A DNA stretch of 64,000 nucleotides, taken from positions 186,001-250,000 of the forward strand of contig JABYQR010000007.1 in assembly GCA_022592445.1 (NCBI GenBank), given 5' to 3'. A program made the position numbers and the translations under genes. Positions 9,284 through 19,341 of this stretch are shown piece by piece. The notes under the pieces are model-generated. The model did not search any database. It saw only the letters and a program-made list of their open reading frames with translations, and was not told the DNA's origin. The DNA is from Cytidiella melzeri. Taxonomy: Eukaryota; Basidiomycota; Agaricomycetes; Polyporales; Irpicaceae. Numbering within the stretch: position 1 is the stretch's first letter; every line of letters begins with the position of its first letter.

Positions 9284-10768
9284 CTACAGAGAAACAGACC
9301 ATTCTTTCAAGATATCTCTGTTGAAAATGGTGTCTATACATGGTCGTTCTGTATACGACTCACTTACTCGCAGCAATTAGCAATAGCCTTTGAAGGAGCA
9401 ATGTTCACACATACCAAGCTCCGTGTACCGGTTTTTCCTTGCGCTATCAATATTTTGCAGCTGATTGAGCATGTCCAGACAGCTGCGCTTTATCGATTCC
9501 CGGTCCTCCGCTCTAAGCAGTGTAGCATGTTTCTGCAGTAGCAGTCGTTTGTAGTGGACGATCGACTCCATACACCCTACTCGATCCTTAAATACAGCAA
9601 TACGGTGAGAGCCAAGTCAAGACGTACATTTACTATCGGGTTGTTCGTCAAGAAGTTCTTGTATAGACAATATCTCCGCTTGTAGGAGGGACGCGTCATC
9701 CCCTGGGTTTGTCGCCTGATCATGACAGAATGTACTGTATACTTCAACAGGACCAACCTTCTCCTATGAGCCACCTATGATATATCCACACGCTCTGGTC
9801 ATCAGGGTCGGTGTACATGGCATTCCTGACCAGACCCAGCTCTGCGCGTGTCAATTCAGCAAAGATGCTATAATCCCTGAGTCGAGCACATACCTTCCTC
9901 CCTACTCTTGACTGGATCCAATTTTCCTGCGTCCCATAGACTAGTGAGGACCTTCGACCGTTGATGCCATGCACTGAAGTTGGAGAAGTTGGCCTCGATC
10001 TTACGGGTGGTGTACACAAGCTCGGACTGTTCGGATCGGCTGATAGGAATACTGGCCAGGACGTAGCGACGATAGTTCCAGGCATGAACTGACTCGGTTC
10101 TATAAGACCTGATGCAAAGTAGAAAGTGGTTTGCGACAGACTTACAATTCCGAGCATCTGCGTCTAACATCTTCTCCACCACATACAACTCCTTGTTCCA
10201 GTTAGCCGTTCTCCAACCATTTGAGTCACTTTCTGATGGACCATCAGGCACGTTTTCAAGACACCATCGCCTGTGATTCCAGATCCAGTAAACCTTAGGA
10301 TGTTGCTTGAGGAACGCGGTTGTCATGTCTAGATCTTCGTTGAGTAGATCATTTGTCTCTTGTGGTGTACTGCGGCGAGCGAATCAACTCAAGGTGAAGT
10401 AGTAGCGCAGGATAGTACCCACCCATTGGGAAAGATCTCCTTGAGCATGATGTTTCTTCTGTAATTCCAAGCAGTGTAGAACTCTGGGTTGATGTGTAGT
10501 ATGCGGGTGGTCAAATTGAAGGCATCGCGACTGTAGTCTCCGTTCTTCTTCTACTTCAACACGCTCAGCCAGACGCAGCTGGCATTGATACATCATTCTA
10601 CTCACTCTTGATAGCATGTTGTCTGACAACGCGAGATACTCCTTCAGCTTGGCCTGGTCGCGATGCTGTTTGGCCTCCAAGGCTTCGCGGCTGTACCGAA
10701 TTCGTTTGACTCTATGCTGCTATATCATCAGCTCGCGTAAAAGCTATAAGGATATTAACACGCACCAT
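9284..10768 (-). CDS. BET4: Rab geranylgeranyltransferase (GGTase II) alpha subunit
   Basis: Alpha subunit of the enzyme that attaches geranylgeranyl groups to C-terminal cysteines of Rab GTPases, with the beta subunit and Rab escort protein. The start is an ATG alone in its exon (10766-10768); the next exon begins at 10716 (HRVKRIRYSREALEAK), matching the usual MHG/MHR start of this family. PFTA prenyltransferase repeats follow in order: FYTAWNYRR-type repeat, VYWIWNHRRWCLENVP, VHAWNYRRYVLAS, FSAWHQRSKVL and VWIYHRWLIGEG. Then come an IQELLDEQPDSKWCMES segment and a helical end. The stop is at 9284 if the last intron (donor GTATGT near 9415) is removed, otherwise at 9377. The join near 9710-9750 does not keep frame with any GT-AG pair I could find, so there may be a one-base error, a non-canonical site or a real lesion. 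The gene is divergent from SYF1. Confidence 0.85.
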
Positions 10769-10940
10769 GATATAAAACGTCTGTGTGGTTGAAAGGCAAG
10801 TGCTGAGTTCGAGCGAGTGAGCGGCATCAGGTTTCACAAACACGGTTAGCGCCCAGCTGTAGCGAGTCTTGGTCTCCCACCTCAGGCTCTACCTAGTCAA
10901 TCACTGGCTTGTCGCCTGCTGGTAAGGTTATATCTTCAGA
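10769..10940. promoter_or_regulatory. Shared divergent promoter, BET4 / SYF1
   Basis: Only 172 bases separate the two ATGs, so both 5' untranslated regions and promoters must lie here. I saw no clear TATA box. Confidence 0.6.
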
Positions 10941-13900
10941 ATGCCTTCAGCGACAACGAGCGAGCCGACTCTGGAGTCGCTGCAGGCTCACTTTCCCTTG
11001 ACACTGCCCGTACCAACACCAACCACCCATCCGGACCTCATTTCCACCAGCGAGCTTCAGCGCGAAGAAGAGGTGCTAAGGAACCCGTACTCGTTTCGCA
11101 CGTGGTGGAACGCGATACAAACCACAAAAGAGGCGTCTTCACTGTTGCTCAAAACTGAGGGACCTACAGAGCTTTCAGCGGATGTGGCTGCTCTGCTCGG
11201 ACCATTGTCCACCCCTGCTGCTCGCAAATCTCTGCAGCGTCTGACTTACCTCTATGAATCTGCTCTCGTTCAATTTCCGACGTCTTTTAAGCTATGGAAG
11301 TCGTACTTGCTGATGCGAATGACCTACGTCTGTGGCAAACTCGTTCACCGCAAGAAGGCGGGAGGACGGAAGAAATTCCAGGATATGAGGGACGCGTTAC
11401 AGGAAGAGCAGGAGGATTTGGAACAGTGGGAGGGTGGCTTGGACGGCGTGGTCGGCTGGGGGGAGTGGAAGGCTCTTGTAGCCACGTTTGAAAGGGCTCT
11501 TATGTGGGTACCGAGGGTGCGTCGTGAGTTCGTTCAGGCATCGCCATATCACTGACAAATTCAATGTAACAGATGCCTCGTCTATGGTTGTTTTATCTTT
11601 CAATATTCAACCACCCGTTCTGCCCTCCTCAACTATCTCATACCCACGCACGCCGTACGTATGATCGTGCACTTCGTACCCTACCACCCTCCCTCCATTC
11701 TCGCATATGGGTGCGCTATCTGCTCTGGGCGGAAAAAAGAGGTGGCGCAACAACTGTTGCTATCTACAGACGGTACCTCTCTGTCGACCCGAGCGTTACA
11801 GAACGCTACACGGCCTTGCTGCTTTCCCCAGAAAATCCTTCACCACGACCCCTTGAAGCAGCCAAGCTCTTATTATCGCTCGCTCGTAAGGCCGCCAAGG
11901 GAGAATATATCAGTCCGGAAGGAAAGAGTCCGTATCAGCTACTCATCGAATGGCTAGAAGTCGCAGAGCAACACGCCGAAGAGGTCGGTTTGGATGTCGA
12001 AGGCACTGCGGACTCAAACGCTGCCATAGCGCAAGCGGAGCTAGAGGAAGAGCAGGCAGCTCCACACCAGCCCTCTGAACCCGTGAAAGTTGATTGTCAA
12101 CTCATCCGGCTCGCTGGCCCTGCTATTGCTGTAGACGGCGAAGGGAAAGTGCTCCCGGCATATGACGAGGACGAAGACTACAGGAGCACCAGAAAGCTGA
12201 ACGTCGAACGTATCATCAAGAAGGACGGCCTTGAGGTGTACAAAGACCAAGCTGGCCGGTTGTGGACTGGGCTGGCTACCTATTGGATCAAGCGAGGCGA
12301 GTTCGATCGTGCAAAGGCGACTTTTGAAGATGGCATTGCTTCAGTGCTCACTATCAGGGACTTCACTCAAATCTTCGACGCGTACGCTGAGTTCTCGGAG
12401 AGTTTGATCAGCGCGTTGATGGAGAGTATCGCTGAGCCTGACGAGGATGAGGACGAGGAAGACATAAAGCAGACAGAGGCGGAGCTGGATGTTAAGATGA
12501 AGGAGTTTGAAGAGCTGATGGACCGAAGGCCATTCCTTGTCAACGACGTTCTGTTGAGGAGAAACCCTAACGACGTGCAGGAGTGGGAAAAGCGTGTCGC
12601 TTTGTGGGGCGAACACGACGATAAAGTTGCGGAGACTTACACACAAGCGTTAACCACCGTCAACCCTCGAAAAGCCACAGCAAACTTCCACAAACTATAT
12701 GTCAACTTTGCGAAGTTTTATGAGGAAGGTGGTACGAACGGTGAGGCTGAAGCGGACTTGGACAATGCTCGCAAGATTCTCGAAAGGGCTACAAAGGTGA
12801 ACTTCAAGACTGTAGAAGACCTAGCCGACGTGTGGTGCGAATGGGCTGAACTAGAGATTCGGCACGAGTGAGTTGTATATTCGCCTGCTGAAGCACGCCA
12901 TGTCCCTGATCTGAAAGCACATAGAAATTATGATGAAGCCATTCGGGTGATGCAACGCGCTGCCGCTGTTCCCAAAAACACTAAAATCAATTATCATGAT
13001 CACGTGCGTACATATTGTCCTCACCTTGGCACTAGTGTTTGAAAGTAGACTCTAGTCGATACCGGTACAAGCACGGCTATTCAAGTCGCTCAAGTTGTGG
13101 TCGTTCTATGTGGACTTGGAAGAGTCTCTCGGCACGGTTGAATCGACGAAAGCGGTCTACGACAAGATTTTTGAGCTTCGTATAGCAAACGCTCAAGTCA
13201 TTGTCAACTACGCAGCCTTCCTTGAGGAGAATAAGTACTTTGAAGAGAGTTTCAAGGTTCGTGAGCATCCTCACTGTTTTCCTTATCACAGCCCACTCAT
13301 GCACACCGTAGGTCTATGAGCGCGGCGTGGAATTGTTTACATTTCCTGTCTCGTACGAAATCTGGAACATTTATCTGGCAAAGTTTGTCAAGCGATACGT
13401 TAGTGGCCATTTTGCACCCATCGTAGCCGGAGCTAAACCTTTTTCTAGGGCGGCGATAAAATCGAGCGAACCCGAGATCTCTTCGAACAAGCGTTGGAGA
13501 AGTGTCCGGCTAAGTCCTGCAAATCGATCTTTCTCATGTACGCCTCTTTCGAGGAAGAACATGGACTTGCCAAGCGGGCTATGGGCATCTATGACCGGGC
13601 TACGGGGGTGGTTAACGATGAAGATAAGTTTGATGTAAGCAGTTTTCCTGGGTTGCTATGATAGTGCTGCTGTCTAACTTGTCTGTAGCTTTTTACCATC
13701 TACATTGCCAAAGCCACGGCCAGCTACGGTCTCACTGCGACCCGACCTATCTACGAGCGCGCACTCGAGATTCTGCCAGACAAGCAGACGGCCGAGATGT
13801 GCTTACGCTTCGCATCCATGGAGCGCAAACTCGGCGAAATCGACCGTGCCCGTGCGATCTACGCGCACGCATCCCAGTTCTGCGACCCGCGTGTCAACCA

Positions 13901-14243
13901 GAACTTTTGGGCAGAGTGGAACACGTTCGAGATCGAAACGGGCTCCGAGGATACCTTCCGAGAGATGCTACGTATCAAGCGTAGTGTCCAAGCACAGTTC
14001 AATACCGAGGCGTCTTACATCGCTGCGCAGATGGCCTCCAAGCAGAAAGATGGAGTGGAGGACGACGACGAGGATGCACCGACGGATGCGATGGCTGCGG
14101 CAGAACGACTGGCGGGCGGTGTGAAGGGCCCTGCTTTCGTTGCTTCTAAGAACAATGTCAATATCCGACAGCAGGAGGACGAGCCTGGTGCGTCTGCTGC
14201 CAATGCAGACGAGATCCACATCTCGGACGACGAAGATTCATAG
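10941..14243 (+). CDS. SYF1: Pre-mRNA-splicing factor SYF1 (XAB2 orthologue), HAT-repeat protein
   Basis: Component of the Prp19-associated (NTC) complex that stabilises the active spliceosome in the nucleus. Seven exons join in frame: 10941-11516, 11573-12867, 12925-13003, 13056-13256, 13312-13398, 13449-13634, 13689-14243. The protein consists of tandem HAT (half-a-TPR) helices recognisable by W/Y/P patterns such as NPYSFRTWWNAIQ, FKLWKSYLLMR, SRIWVRYLLWAEK, VSYEIWNIYLAKFVKRY and RVNQNFWAEWNTFEIETG. An acidic insert (DEDEDEED) lies in the middle and the C terminus is acidic (ISDDEDS). Length, around 990 residues, is somewhat more than yeast Syf1 (859) and near animal XAB2 (855) plus linkers. 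It points away from BET4 and converges on the minus-strand gene ending at 14690. Confidence 0.93.
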
Positions 14244-14689
14244 CTCCACTCTTGTTGCTTTCGCTTTCTGTATCTGCTGGTGTAGAGGTATCTTGCTGTG
14301 TAGTCCACAATAAAACATGCTGCGCTATTGGGACAACAGGAAGTATAACTTCTCTACCGTATTGCATCGGAGATATGTCCAGCATGAGCGGTAAGACGTA
14401 ATGTTTAGGTGTCTGTGCGCCATGTGTCCCTATTCATTCCAACCGTTGCAGGCTATCGCAAGGCCACGGACACAATCGTCGTCGGAAGTGTTCACCTCTC
14501 TGACTCCGTTATTGACGACATACAGGATGTGCGGAGATTGGTGTGTTGCCCGTAGATACAGCGATGGATATTTGACGAGCGGAGTCATGCGGAGCGAGCG
14601 ACGTGACCAACTTTCTGGCCCTGTATAGTGATGCCTCCCCGTCTGTTGCTCGCGGCGAGCTGGGTGAGCCGTTGAAGTATAGCGGCGAA
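14244..14689. other. Intergenic between converging 3' ends
   Basis: Lies between the stop of SYF1 and the stop of the minus-strand gene. It should contain both 3' untranslated regions. No other gene seen. Confidence 0.5.
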
Positions 14690-15577
14690 TCATTTGGCAC
14701 TGATCCACCGCTCGATTTCCGCGTCACAAAGGTCCTCCCACTGCGCATCCCAGCTACCTTCTTCGAGGTCAGGCTGGGCAACCCAATTGGCTATTGCCTC
14801 TCGTGATGCCTCAAAAGAGACTGAATGACTCCGCAGCGTGTCAACGATGTCTTTGTGCATCTCCAGCGATCGATGATACGGTATGAGAATCATAGGGAGC
14901 GATGTCGCTGCAAGCTGTTGTCAAGGCTCCCAATAATGAATGATATGCTTCGAAACGGCATACCGAACTTTTCTAGCGACCATGTAGCCCAAAGAGGTTC
15001 TTGAACGAATTGCCAGCCTTTCGTCTTGCTGGCGTCGAAGAAAAGGGCTTCGACGTTTTCTACAATCATGTCCATCCTGTTGAATTGCCTTTTCTACGGG
15101 AAAATGCAATTATGAGATGAGATTCGTCGCCATTTCAAGACTACCTCGTACTGACCAGTTTCTGGATCACGGTGTCTAGCTGTGCAATGCGTGTTTCCAT
15201 TAAAGTTATTTTTGGCTGCAAAAGTCGATATTTAGGCTGGGTCCCCATAGTCACAGCGGAGAGATCATTGCTGCGAGTAAAGCATCGGTCAAAAACGAGT
15301 CAGTATCAAAACACCAAGCTGTCGATACACACTCAAGATCGGTGCGCGCGTCGACAAGACTCTTGGCCGCTTTCAACCCGTCGATGAGCACAATGTCATC
15401 CCAGTTGTCCGTAACTGTTCGTAGCTCCTGAAGTGATGTGCGCAACTTTCGGTGGTAAGTGGACTCTGTCGATCGCGACGGCGATGAGGGTGCACTCGGG
15501 AGCTGCAGCTGCTTCGCCTTGACAGTGGATGGCGCAGGCGTGGATGGACCTTTTAACGAGGCGAGTCGACCGCTCAT
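14690..15577 (-). CDS. Unrecognised protein of 235 residues, four exons
   Basis: Exons on the minus strand: 15577-15333, 15270-15156, 15093-14964, 14907-14690. They sum to 708 bases and keep frame through three GT-AG introns, which strongly supports a gene. The N-terminal 35 residues are Ser/Pro-rich. The rest is predicted helical with heptad-like segments (YHRKLRTSLQELRTVTDNW; MGTQPKYRLLQPKITLMETR and onwards) followed by a conserved-looking end with WATWSLEKF, IPYHRSLEMH and acidic Trp-rich WDAQWEDLCDAEIERW. No signal peptide or membrane segment. The helical, coiled-coil-like build could suit a kinetochore or complex subunit, but I do not recognise the family and assign no function. A possible upstream ATG near 15668 would need an extra exon that I could not join in frame. 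Confidence 0.7.
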
Positions 15578-15915
15578 TTCGAGCACTAAACCGTGACAAG
15601 CTAGTATGGCAAAAATGAGATCGCGGCTACCGTCTCACTGCTGAGCGCGGTGAGTATTTGCTCTTGTTTGGGGTGATGCGCCTCACCGGCGGCATCTTGA
15701 GACCTTCCGCTTGGCCGAGCGGTTTGTAGCCAACTGCTGTGCACTTGCAAGTTCCACGACAACGACTTTCTGCTGCAATTACTCTACACACAAACGTTCA
15801 GCTGGTATTCTGACCCTCTGACTCTCCTCACGGTTATCACGACTGTATTATCGCGTCAACACAGGCTTACAAAGTACTGTACATAGCACACAAAAGAAAT
15901 AAACCTACGATTACG
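15578..15915. promoter_or_regulatory. Intergenic between divergent starts
   Basis: 338 bases between the start of the minus-strand unknown gene and SFT2; presumed promoters and 5' leaders of both. No clear motif noted. Confidence 0.4.
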
Positions 15916-16815
15916 ATGGCGTCGAAAGGCTGGTTCAATCTCGAGGCGGCAGCTGGAACCATCCCGGAGACGCAGTTTTTTGAAGGAGACTCTGCGTTCA
16001 AGTTCTTGGGCTTGACGAGACAGCAGAGGTTGTACGGATTTGCGGGATGGTGCGTTTCTCAGGGTGCAGTATCCTGCGAGGACGCCTAGCTGATCAGTCC
16101 GCCCCTTTACCTGTCACATTCAATCCTTGAACAATGTTCACAGTCTAGCACTCGGATTCGTACTAAGTCTCCTAGGCTCAATCTTGCTGTTCCTGGGGCA
16201 GTTGGGAAGTTTCGCAGGTGCGTTCTTCGCCACGAACTCATGAGGCACCCGAGTTCTGACAGCCTGTGTTCTGACCTTGTCAGTTTTATATGCACTGGGG
16301 ACGGTGATATCTCTTGTTGGAACGGGCTTCCTCCTCGGGGTACGTTTGCTAGTAAACCTTAGAATTCTTTCGTGCGATTGACTTGACATCATGATTCAGT
16401 TTGCCAAACAAATCAAGATGGTACGCTAATGCCTATCTAGTAGAACTATGGAATGTATAGAACTGGTCGCTGACCTCCCCTGGCGGCAGATGTTCAAACC
16501 CGTACGAGTTCTCGCCACAATTGTCTTCTTGGCCTCCATAGTGCTTGTCTTTGTCGGTGCTTTCGTTATCGGGAGTGACGTGAGTTCTGTGTACTCATCA
16601 GGTTCATGCATCTCGCTGACCGCAGTTCGCCATGCCTTTTAGGTTCTTTGCATCAGTACGTCTCCTTCCAGCTTCCTTCACAGCGATGTATGAGCCGCTA
16701 ACTATTCGCACGTATTCCAGTCTTTGTTATCATCGAATACCTTGCCTACACTTGGTACACGCTCTCTTACATCCCGTATGCGCGTTCGGCAGTTCTCAAA
16801 GTATTCGGCATGTAA
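15916..16815 (+). CDS. SFT2: SFT2-family Golgi vesicle-transport membrane protein
   Basis: Small tetraspanning protein of Golgi membranes, implicated in endosome-to-Golgi vesicle fusion with the syntaxin Sed5 (known for yeast Sft2). Seven exons: 15916-16049, 16144-16217, 16284-16339, 16401-16421, 16490-16579, 16643-16655, 16721-16815; total 483 bases, 160 residues. After a polar N terminus with LGLTRQQRLYGFA come four hydrophobic helices: LALGFVLSLLGSILLFLG, VLYALGTVISLVGTGFLLG, VLATIVFLASIVLVFVGAFV and IIFVIIEYLAYTWYTLSYIP. GFAKQIKMMFKP is the conserved loop between helices 2 and 3. Exon 6 is only 13 bases (VLCI plus one base) and exon 4 only 21; both are needed to restore the conserved VLCIIFVIIEYL and the loop. 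Confidence 0.92.
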
Positions 16816-17044
16816 CGAAAGGCGCGGTTTTCCGACTTGTGCATCAGTCCATCCCGGAAATCATACAAAGTTGGCTGGCGGACATGTATTCGGTTGCGTG
16901 GCTCTAGCCTCAAGCGACCTATGCGTATATTTCTGTCATCGGGTTAATTATAAATTATGGGTTCAGAACAAGTTTGTAACTGTATCTAAAACATGCTATT
17001 CTACAATAAGTGTACATAACTGCTGCGTGCACCACGCAATGTAT
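16816..17044. other. Short intergenic stretch
   Basis: 3' region of SFT2 and upstream sequence of the tRNA gene. Nothing else seen. Confidence 0.4.
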
Positions 17045-17139
17045 GGCTACCTGGCGCAATGGTAGCGCGTTTGGCTTCGATCGCCTCACGTGATAGATTC
17101 CAACCAAAAGGTTGCAGGTTCGAGTCCTGCGGTGGTCAT
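17045..17139 (+). tRNA. tRNA-Arg (anticodon UCG) with a 23-base intron
   Basis: Cloverleaf folds by eye. The acceptor GGCTACC (17045-17051) pairs with GGTGGTC (17132-17138) using two G-U pairs, and discriminator A is 17139. D stem GCGC/GCGC encloses AATGGTA. Anticodon stem TTTGG (17070-17074) pairs with CCAAA (17105-17109), with loop C-T-TCG-A-A once the intron 17081-17103, just after position 37, is removed. Variable loop is AGGTT; T stem GCAGG/CCTGC holds TTCGAGT. The intron position is canonical for nuclear tRNAs. Anticodon TCG reads the CGA codon and perhaps CGG. A run of six T follows directly. Confidence 0.88.
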
Positions 17140-17145
17140 TTTTTC
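17140..17145 (+). terminator. RNA polymerase III terminator of the tRNA gene
   Basis: Six consecutive T immediately after the tRNA discriminator base. Confidence 0.8.
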
Positions 17146-17481
17146 TTACTCTTCAGCACAGTATTCCCAATTACATCTCCATATCTACAGACTTGACAGT
17201 GCCGAAGCATCCCAGATTGAACCCAAAGAAATGGTGCATAGGTAAACTGAATACAGTAGACACGAGATGTTTATGTGGGGTTTTTATCTTTTCTGCAGGA
17301 CGAGGGGAAGGAGGATAAGTGTATGTGGGTTTTATGAGTTTTCCAAACCAAAATTCAAACACGCAATGTGAAGCTACTGATCGAGTCAGAGGAGGGAAGA
17401 AAAAGAGAGAGACGGAAGGTTGTTCGGTCCATTACGCGACCGTGATCGACAACAAACGGCTGAATTCCGCGACAGTGTTCT

Positions 17482-18142
17482 CTAAACCTTGTTGAATGCC
17501 CATTTCCACGTATCGTCATCGACACCGCTTGCCTGCAAAGTGACCTTATTGACGGGAATTAGTAACATGCTTGTGTGTGTAGCGGGCGAAAGTAAACATA
17601 CAACGGTGTAGTTGTCACCGGCAGAGAGGGCCCAGTAGAGCTTGTCGGAATCGAGGCCGATACTAGCAGGCAAAAGATACGTTCGTTAGCAACGTCGCGT
17701 GGTATACCTCTCCCGCTCGGATGCAACTCACGAGTGCAAACCGCCGTCCTGGTCCTCGACGTCCCAAGCATACTCCTGCTTCTTCTCCAAGATGCGAGCG
17801 CCTGCTTTAGTGTCCTCGGGGTAGGTGTACAGCCCAGTCTTCTTGTTCTTTATGGTCTGCTTGTACGAGTCGTATTCCCACTGTAGACATTGAGGACGGT
17901 CATGAGTTTGAAGTCGAGAAAATTGGCTCATGAACACGCACGACTTGCACGTCGTCCTCGATGTCGGTCACTCCAAAAATGGGAGGTTTACCGGTGCCAT
18001 CAGGAGCGTTGATGTCGGTAATGACTCTGTTGGTAAACTTTGCGTTGGCGATCTCGATCCTGTAGATGTTACCCGAGTTCTTGAGGAGCCTCTTGGGCAG
18101 CGAGGTCTGCTTGTCGCTGCTGTTGTCCGATGTGGAGTTCAT
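17482..18142 (-). CDS. Small possible beta-trefoil protein, copy A
   Basis: 157 residues from four exons (18142-17942, 17880-17732, 17662-17602, 17544-17482), the exact mirror of the copy at 19342-20002. There is no signal peptide or membrane segment. The N terminus is polar (MNSTSDNSSDKQTS), followed by a string of predicted beta strands: NIYRIEIANAKFTNRVI, VWEYDSYKQTIKNKKTGLYT, YAWDVED, LYWALSAGDNYTVVTLQ and a final TWKWAFNKV. Repeated Y-x-I-x-N and aromatic W-x-V / W-x-F units recall fungal beta-trefoil proteins (ricin-B-like lectins or I66 protease inhibitors), which are cytoplasmic and often defensive. The fold assignment is inference and no binding residues can be named. The stop is followed by an AT-rich 3' region inside the repeat arm. 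Confidence 0.75.
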
Positions 18143-18231
18143 TGTGCAGAGGAGAAGGACCTGGTGTGATTGCTGGTAAGAGTTTGAGAGGTGTTGTTGT
18201 GGATGCGGTTTGGTAGGCTGGACTGACCTGG

Positions 18232-18238
18232 TTTTATA
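18232..18238 (-). promoter_or_regulatory. TATA box of copy A
   Basis: TATAAAA on the minus strand, about 90 bases before the ATG and close to the outer end of the inverted arm. Confidence 0.65.
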
Positions 18239-18256
18239 CCCTCGAGAGGCGTCAAA

Positions 18257-19227
18257 ATCACTGGTGGGGTATTACAGGGTCATTATGGTGGGCAGTACCA
18301 TATCGTAGCCTAAAACGTGCGAGGAATGGTCAGAAATTTGAGCTATCACATGAGAGACGGGCTCATGAGAACAAGGCGTACCTGAACACAGTCACCGCAT
18401 TGAACGATGGAGTATATGCTACAGCTAGGCCACGTCAATTCGGTGGACGGCAATGGAGGTGTTGATTGTGCATCGCAATGGGCCTATTCAGCTCGAAAGG
18501 GTCCAGCGCAACATAATATACGCCGCAGACAGGTTTGTGATTGCACCAAGCCACAATGCGGTTTCCGTTCCTGCTGCCATGGACGAGGAATGGTACGCGT
18601 CGAATAGCAGCACAACGGACACAACACTCGTCCGACGACTCCAGTGTTTGCCAACATGGAAAGGATCGCTTTGTTCGGATTACCCAAGGATATCCCTGCT
18701 GCAGTTACAATATCATCCGAGTCCTCTGGTATCAGTAATTAGTAGCAGCAAAGATCGTCAAGAGCGTAACACGTTTTCTCAGCGTCGTTCTCCTGTACTA
18801 ATTTGACTCGTTAGTCTGGCCCATGTATAAATCGCAGAACTTGGAAAGGAATACACACAGTCTGCATATCGGCTTGAGGTAGTAAGTGCCGACTTACTAG
18901 CGTTGACTCGGAGGCGCCCAGACCCTTTCCTGGGTGATGAGTACCGCCACTGCCAGGGACATGCAGTTCATGGACCTTGTGGTATGTGTGCCGCGCACTT
19001 GCATGAATTTACGGAAAGGTGTGTGTGGCTTCGTCATCTGTAAAGGGTACAAGTCGATTGTAGTATTGACAAAGATACTTTTCTGAGGTAGGAGCTCTGC
19101 AGCTGGCAGCTGCACACTTGAGAGCTCCGCGACCGTGTCTCTCATGGAACATCTGGCCACCAAAGTTGCCGTTGCCCTAATGCATTGACACGCCTACGTG
19201 ATGCGCCATTGTATGCTGCAATATGGC
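18257..19227. other. 971-bp spacer between the inverted arms
   Basis: Unique sequence between the two head-to-head copies, and therefore the upstream region for both. One plus-strand frame (18453-18806, 117 codons) has no recognisable domain and is probably chance. No repeat or RNA gene seen. Confidence 0.5.
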
Positions 19228-19245
19228 TTTGACGCCTCTCGAGGG

Positions 19246-19252
19246 TATAAAA
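19246..19252 (+). promoter_or_regulatory. TATA box of copy B
   Basis: TATAAAA, 90 bases before the ATG at 19342; mirror image of that at 18232-18238. Confidence 0.65.
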
Positions 19253-19341
19253 CCAGGTCAGTCCAGCCTACCAAACCGCATCCACAACAACACCTCTCAA
19301 ACTCTTACCAGCAATCACACCAGGTCCTTCTCCTCTGCACA

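Larger units (their letters stand above)
17280..18256 (-). repeat. Left arm of a 977-bp inverted duplication
   Basis: Reverse complement of 19228-20204; positions in the two arms add up to 37484 throughout, so there are no insertions or deletions. All reading frames across the arm agree, introns included, apart from one difference (18017 against 19467, silent in the protein). Homology stops sharply at both ends. Confidence 0.95.

Noticed and set aside
18453..18806. 117-codon plus-strand frame in the spacer of the inverted repeat
   Set aside because: No domain, no paired exon, no conserved-looking segment; a frame of this length is expected by chance.
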